NCBI GenBank assembly: GCA_032158295.1
Contig: CM063254.1
Coordinates: forward strand, 5,610,326-5,674,325
Source of the DNA: Pycnopodia helianthoides
Taxonomy: Eukaryota > Echinodermata > Asteroidea > Forcipulatida > Asteriidae
Direction of reading: 5' to 3'
Length of the DNA stretch: 64,000 nt
The stretch's first letter is position 1; each line of letters begins with the position of its first letter. The notes beneath the pieces were generated by a model, which worked only from the letters and a program-made list of their open reading frames with translations, was not told the DNA's origin and searched no databases. Positions 59,031 through 64,000 of the stretch are shown piece after piece. Position numbers and translations under genes: made by a program.

Positions 59031-59075
59031 GTCGTTGTTGTTGTTGTTTTTGTTGTTTTTGTTGTTGTTGTTGTT

Positions 59076-59140
<65 letters not shown>

Positions 59141-59148
59141 GATGTTGA
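59031..59148. repeat. GTT/GTTTTT compound microsatellite with (TTG)22
   Basis: An imperfect GTT and TTTTG leader is followed by 22 uninterrupted TTG units at 59076-59141, ending GATGTTGATG. Reads as poly-Gln and poly-Asn on the minus strand in different frames, which are artefacts. Confidence 0.96.
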
Positions 59149-59237
59149 TGTAGTCGTCGTCCGTTGTTTTTTTTTTCTTGTTTTTTTTCTTTCTTTTTTT
59201 CTTCTGTTTTGGGTGTACCTATATACTTACTGTTAGG

Positions 59238-59382
59238 TTGTTTGTTTGTTTGTTTGTTTGTTGCTTGTTTGTTTGTTTGTTTGTTTGTTTTTTGTTTGTT
59301 TGCTTGTTTGTTTGTTTGTTTGTTTGTTTGTTTGTTTGTTTGTTTGTTTTTGTTTGTTTGTTTGTTTGTTTGTTTGTTTGTT
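59238..59382. repeat. (GTTT)n microsatellite
   Basis: About 36 tetranucleotide units with a few interruptions (TTGC, an extra T run at about 59287-59292). It generates the periodic CLFV (plus) and NKQT (minus) frames, which are not genes. Separated from the TTG array by a T-rich stretch. Confidence 0.96.
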
Positions 59383-60623
59383 TCTGGGGCTTTTTTGTCA
59401 AAGAAATGGGCCTCTAACGCCCTCCCTGTCGCTAACCTAACGGGATAAATCAAATACTGAATTAATGGCGATATGCTTTTGCTTTTGTTTCGAATCATCG
59501 CGAAGCTGCGTTTTAGGCCCACTTTGTGTTCCGTCACTCACTCCAATAAGATGACAGCAATCTTATGTAAGTTTCCAATAGGGTTCAATTCACTATAACC
59601 AGGAACAGCAATTCGGTTTCTTCGTGTTTCACACAGAGAAATCCCACCTAAAAGACTGCCAAAACTTGGTTTGAAAAGGCATTGACAGACCTACAAAAAT
59701 CATCGTTGCTTGTGTCGATTGCAGAAATCAAAATACGACCGATCGGAACAATACAGTACATAGAAATTATATCGTCGGTTTTGTTTCCACACACAGACAT
59801 TGTGACTACAAAATTCGACGAAATTTTCACGGGTTGGTTAGGCAGTGTGTTTATTGAAAAAGTGCCCGGTACAAGATGAAATTAAAATTGCTCTCCCAAA
59901 AAACCAATTATAGTAATTATGCGTTCATAAAATTGCTAATCTTATTATACGAGGATGCATCGACTTCCAACCAACGAATTAATTATGGAAATTCCTAAAG
60001 AAAGCCCCGAGCTTATTATTACGGGGAAATGAGGGGAATGGAAAAAAAACAATCATAATTTGGGTAGTTCTAATAATATCTCAATAGGAAATTCGGCTGA
60101 ATTTACGTGCCCTTTGTATGTTCCCTTTAATTTTGAAGGTGTATCGACTCGCGATGTCTAGCTTTCTGAGTCACAGGTGTAGAGAATATTGCGCTATACT
60201 AGAAATGAAAAATTAACGAACATGGCCGAGCTGTGTATGCATGACATATGTGCACAGCCAACGTACACAGCGCTGGTAGATTCGCCTTGCCGGCTTCACA
60301 GCGTACATCAACACGAATACTTTTTAATTTCAGACAGAGAGTTGTTCACCGACCGAGTTGGTACTTGGAAAGCGCACACCCTGGCAGATGAGATACGAAG
60401 AGCGAGGAAGCGATGCTGACACACCACCAAACTTCTAAAATCGAGCACGCGGTATAGACGCACCAAAAAATCAATTGCGATCCGTGCACCTCATCTTAAA
60501 GTTTTCTAAAGAAACCAATGTTTGAGGCCTTAATAGAATTTGCATTTATTTTGGGGTACTCACACCGGCTTTCACTTAGAAAAAATCATGGCAATCTGCC
60601 CTCACACACATAATGCCTGTGTC
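59383..60623. other. No gene recognised
   Basis: Unique sequence with short open frames on both strands (for example 60189-60419, +, 76 codons) but no domain or splice support. Confidence 0.5.
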
Positions 60624-60960
60624 TCGACGAACTGAGCATTTGTATTGATTTATCTTTCTGGCTTTAAGTGCAAGATGTGCTGAATTTAAGTTTGAAGAAA
60701 AAGGACTTTGGAGAAAGGGTTAAAAAAAAGTTATTATACGAAAAAAATATTGAACACTTTGTTTTTCTCATCATTAACTCAATCTCATCTTTGTCGACGG
60801 ACTGAGCATTAAATTGCACTGACTTTTCATTCTGGCTCTAAGTGCAAGATGTACTGAATTTAAGTTTTAAGAAAAAGAACTTTGAAGAAAGGTTAAAAAA
60901 TTATCTTACCAAAGAAACTTGAACACTTTGGGTTTTTTTATTTGCAGGAGTCACACCGGA
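60624..60960. repeat. Two tandem ~170-base units
   Basis: TCGACGAACTGAGCATT at 60624 and TCGACGGACTGAGCATT at 60794 start two units sharing GTGCAAGATGTGCTGAATTT, AAGTTTGAAGAAAAAGG, ACTTTGGAGAAAGG and GAACACTTTG. Also CTCACACCGG at 60559 and GTCACACCGG at 60950 suggest that the flanks belong to the same repeated array. Non-coding as far as visible. Confidence 0.83.
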
Positions 60961-61317
60961 TTCTTTTGGTTTTAACATAAAACGCAAGCGAAGTTTGTCT
61001 CCTGAAATATTCAAACGGTTGAAAAGGTAACATATTCCTCTTAGTTTCTTTCAAAGACGCTCACAAGCTCCTGGAACTGCTATCGACTTGTTTTTCGTTA
61101 ATTTTACCATGTTGTTGAAGAAGTGCCAACTGTGATCATTTCAACATAACTATTCTGTGAACAAAACAATTATGTCAAACGTTTGCGTGTAGGCTACACG
61201 ATTTTATGTTTTGATTTAAAAAAAAAAAAAAAAAAAAACAATAATATGTCAGCTGAGAAAGATTTTTTCATTTATTCAGAAAACAAAACAAACTACACTC
61301 TAGTCTAATTTCCTTAC

Positions 61318-61560
61318 CTGTGTTGATGAACACCCGTAAGCATTGCAGCAGTTATTCCCAAGGCCAAACTCTCTCTCTTTCTCTCCCTCTCTCTAGTTCT
61401 CTCTGCGAGGTCCACACAACGGACAAAACAATTCCTCTGCTCCAAAGCCCGGCAAAGAAGCTGAGGGACCGCCAAGTTATTCCGTTTTCCTTTGTTCAGT
61501 GTTGTAACATCCCGTGAACCTCAAGGGGGGACGAGCAAAAGACAACCTCGGACACACGCG
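61318..61560 (-). other. Candidate first exon of a minus-strand gene
   Basis: Read on the minus strand the segment ends CATCAACACAG|GTAAGGA, a strong donor. An ATG at 61343 (GCTGCAATGC) would give eight codons plus two bases before the junction. Upstream it contains a GA-rich tract (61368-61399) and a short upstream ATG frame, as in many 5' untranslated leaders. No downstream exon to the left was identified, so the gene product is unknown; it could also be a non-coding RNA. Confidence 0.25.
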
Positions 61561-61580
61561 GGGAGACTTATACCTGAACT
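61561..61580 (-). promoter_or_regulatory. TATA-like box for the 61318 candidate exon
   Basis: The minus strand reads TCAGGTATAAGTCTCCCC, with TATAAG at 61572-61567. A start site about 25-30 bases downstream (near 61540) would give a leader of about 200 bases to the ATG at 61343. Supported only by sequence and spacing. Confidence 0.2.
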
Positions 61581-63031
61581 GACAGGCTAAGGTATGTGAG
61601 ACGGCCGCTCGCCGTAGCTCAATTTGAATCAAACTGAACTCGTCACGGTGGGGGAGGAACAATTTAGTTGGTGTAGCAACAAGATCAGCAGAGGGCGTGC
61701 TATCACACTGGTGCCGAGCCGCGATTCTCGAATAATCGCGTCAGACCATGGTCAGACAAACGCCCGCAGCGTCGATCAAAATCTGGTTTTTATTGGAGTT
61801 TAATATTTCTTGTAGTAGGCTCACGCCGTCGGCGCAGTCTGGTTTTATTGTTTCTGTTGGAGCATTGTTTCGCGGGCATTGTGGCCTATAAATTGAAGCT
61901 ATTAATATCATTTTAAAGCAATCAACGGATCGTTAAGACATGTTGAGATCCTCTTTTACGTTGATGAACTTGAGAGTTTCTGATGAGGTCTGAGTTTTTC
62001 TTGGAGGTGCACAGGAGGCAGTGTCTGGAATTTTGTTTGCGGGGCATTGCGGCACCCTGTTTGGTATGGGGCCTTCGGTTTGTTTTCCCCGTCATTGGTT
62101 CGGCTTTACCTTGGCATAGTTTTCCATTAAGTGCGGGTCCCTTTTTTCTTGTGGGCACGCACCGTGTGGGGTATGGTATGGAGGTGTGTTTGGAGGGCAT
62201 TTTGGAGCGAAACAACTAACTGGGTCAGACCAATTCCCAAAAGGCGAAGTACTTCCCCTAATAAGTTTCAGATTTTGAGTTTGTGTGTCAATCAGCGGAA
62301 GACTCGAGCCCAACACGTACGCAGCAATGTCAACCCCTCGATATCCCACTGCATGCCAACAAAACGAACACTGCGAACTTATAGCCCCCCCCCCCCCCCC
62401 GTTTGCGATTAGAGAGAATTATTGCCATTTTCCTATTAGTATCTCCCTAAAATGAGCCACTTTCTTCGTAATATGAGCCGGTTGCTCTCATTGATCTCGC
62501 TGCCAATTAATGCGGATAGAATTCTAGCCGGTTTCCTTGAATGATATTAACCTGTATCCGTCTATTAGAACGAAACTTGATCGGAGCCCAAGTATCAGGA
62601 GATTCGATCCGGAAACTTTCCCCCGATATTGGAATTTCATTGGAGCTGGCCAGGTGAATACAGAACTAGCAATTAGAAGGGGGGACAAAAGGTAACGACA
62701 TGATTGAATCACCGGGTGAATATTTGTATCTGAAGTGCTGAAGAGTTACACAACAAAAATGTGCGAGTCATGTTCATTAAAGATAGGCCTAGATGTAGCC
62801 TTGGAATAAATTACCGTTCAATGTCAACATGATCTCAATTTTAGCGTACACACTTTGTCTTGCTTTCAGAAAATAGCTTTCTGCTGTACTTTAAACAGGC
62901 CCATATTGTCCATTTTGATAAGTTACGCTAATGGCGAATTTATACTCTGAATTGTGAACTATAGTTTCTCATTGTACTTACCCCTGAATGACACTATCAG
63001 AATCTAAACACACTTATTTATTTGGTAGTTG
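61581..63031. other. No gene recognised
   Basis: Includes a GC-richer patch at 61580-61780, overlapping short frames at 61922-62412 on both strands, and a C run of 16 at 62385-62400. A donor-like minus-strand GTAAGTACAATG lies at about 62973-62982 without a bounded exon. Confidence 0.45.
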
Positions 63032-63339
63032 TCAAAGAAAAGTATTCTCACTTGGTGTTATCCCAACATATGCATAAAATAACAAAGCTGTGAAAATTTG
63101 GGCTCAATTGGCTATCGAAGTTGCAAGAAAATAATGAAAGAAAAAACACACTTGTTTCAGATGCATGAGATTCAAATTTTAGGTTGAAAACGACATAATT
63201 CTCTGAAAAGTACATTGCTTCAAAGGGGGTCGCTTCAAACAATGGTTTATACTATCAATAGCTGCAGTGCTCATTATCGAGTAAGTTTTTATGGTCATTA
63301 ACTTGTATAGTAATTACCAAAAGTATGCCCTGCCTTTAA
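63032..63339. mobile_element. TTAA-type MITE family E, diverged copy
   Basis: The right end GTATGCCCTGCCTTTAA is of the TTAAAGG type; the left end is degraded (TCAAAGAAAAGTATTCTC). The body shares TGAAAATTTGGGCTCAATTG, GGCTATCGAAGTTGCAAGAA with 17703-18044 (TGAAAGTTTGAGCTCAATTG, GTCATCGAGGTCACGAGAAA). Non-coding. Confidence 0.75.
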
Positions 63340-63375
63340 AAAAAAGTTGTCATTGATGTTTTTATTTTAACTTTT

Positions 63376-63470
63376 TTTTTGTTGTAGTCAAAGAATAAAC
63401 CCAGGGTAATTGGACATTCATTTGCTATTTGACCATAGGTCTCACGAGGGAACTTTGAATTTTCCGACTG
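63376..63470. repeat. Dispersed repeat F, copy 2
   Basis: Matches 48205-48310 as described there. It follows the family E element by about 40 bases, with a T run between. Confidence 0.7.
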
Positions 63471-64000
63471 AGTGTTTGGCAGACGGCAGAGAGTATAGAC
63501 AATAATGTTAGCAGAGAGACTGTTCAAAACAGTACTAACGGCATCATCCAATTCAATGTTTTACACATAATCAAGCATTTTCTAAAAAAGACCCTGGCAT
63601 CGATTCTCTGTTTTCATCCTCTTTATATATTGCGTGACGTTTACACTAGATAATCGGTTAGTTAAGAACAACGACTAGGGCAATGTTCTACATTAATCGA
63701 ATACCATAACGTATTTACACAATGTTGCACGATTTTCATTATTGCGAATAGACGATCCTTTTATGAGTTGACAGGAAGCGCCCTGGGTGCGAAAACGATG
63801 CAGCATAAACTGCCGTTCCTCCGTGTGATATCACGTTCTGTGTACCAGATTTCTTGCACTGGGACAGAAGACGGTACAACTAATCGGCATGAAGGCTTTG
63901 ATGGCATTCTTTTCGGACTGCAGTTTTCGGAATTAGATCTTAATTAAAGAGATTACCCGTCAGTGAGGGGCCTACAAAACGGTTCACCTCTCACTCTTAT
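63471..64000. other. No gene recognised
   Basis: Unique, AT-rich sequence to the window edge; no repeat or exon can be supported. Confidence 0.5.

Noticed and set aside
59013..59537. 174-codon minus frame with NKQT repeats and poly-Gln/Asn
   Set aside because: Created by the adjacent GTTT and TTG microsatellites; the flanking residues show no domain.

Overview
This window is eukaryotic, non-coding-rich animal DNA, most likely from a deuterostome invertebrate and, from the repeat types, probably an echinoderm such as a sea star. The reasons are: AT-rich sequence without long open reading frames; several families of short inverted-repeat transposons (MITEs); SINEs derived from a leucine tRNA; many microsatellites and homopolymers; and repeat motifs that I associate from memory with asteroid genomes (TTAAAGGTACACGTTGCC, GGGCCCAATTTCATAG, AAGCCCGGTTCATACTTCC). 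I cannot name the species, and no repeat database could be searched.

No complete protein-coding gene is recognisable. The open frames longer than 60 codons show no domain I know, and most overlap simple repeats or MITEs. The best coding signal is a possible first coding exon at 53744-53835 (+): an ATG in good context, an in-frame stop 45 bases upstream, 30 codons with a CxxC motif, then a GTAAGT donor. Weaker signals are a minus-strand first exon at 61318-61560 with a TATA-like box and a CAG|GTAAGG donor, and a 69-base non-coding exon-like segment at 22776-22844.

Layout. 1-7.7 kb: mostly unique, with a Leu-tRNA SINE (2545), one GGGTCA element (3931) and a foldback (4576). 7.7-21.5 kb: dense in MITEs, including a TTAA element nested in an older element (7786-8508), an element filled with a 12-base palindromic unit (10317), TTAA elements (13387, 15010, 16896, 17703), a long foldback flanked by a 14-base direct repeat (16425) and GGGTCA elements (10038, 19743, 21186). 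21.5-33 kb: sparse, with one SINE on the minus strand (27607) and a long CT microsatellite (31261). 33-46.5 kb: more MITEs, a 140-base tandem duplication (40189), the empty-site copy of the nested element (42735), and a divergent tRNA-like pair (44784). 46.5-50.4 kb: a GTT-rich tract with 33 uninterrupted TTG units, a third SINE-like element and a third copy of the 380-base TTAA MITE. 50.4-64 kb: the longest open frame (51091), a sea-star-type dispersed repeat (52610), the candidate exon (53744), a GGGCCC element (56875), a TATA-containing GC-rich patch (57650), TTG and GTTT microsatellites (59031-59382), a 170-base tandem repeat (60624) and the possible minus-strand promoter.

The sequence supports a reading as intronic or intergenic DNA shaped by non-autonomous transposons. 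I see no defence system, virus, operon or CRISPR array.
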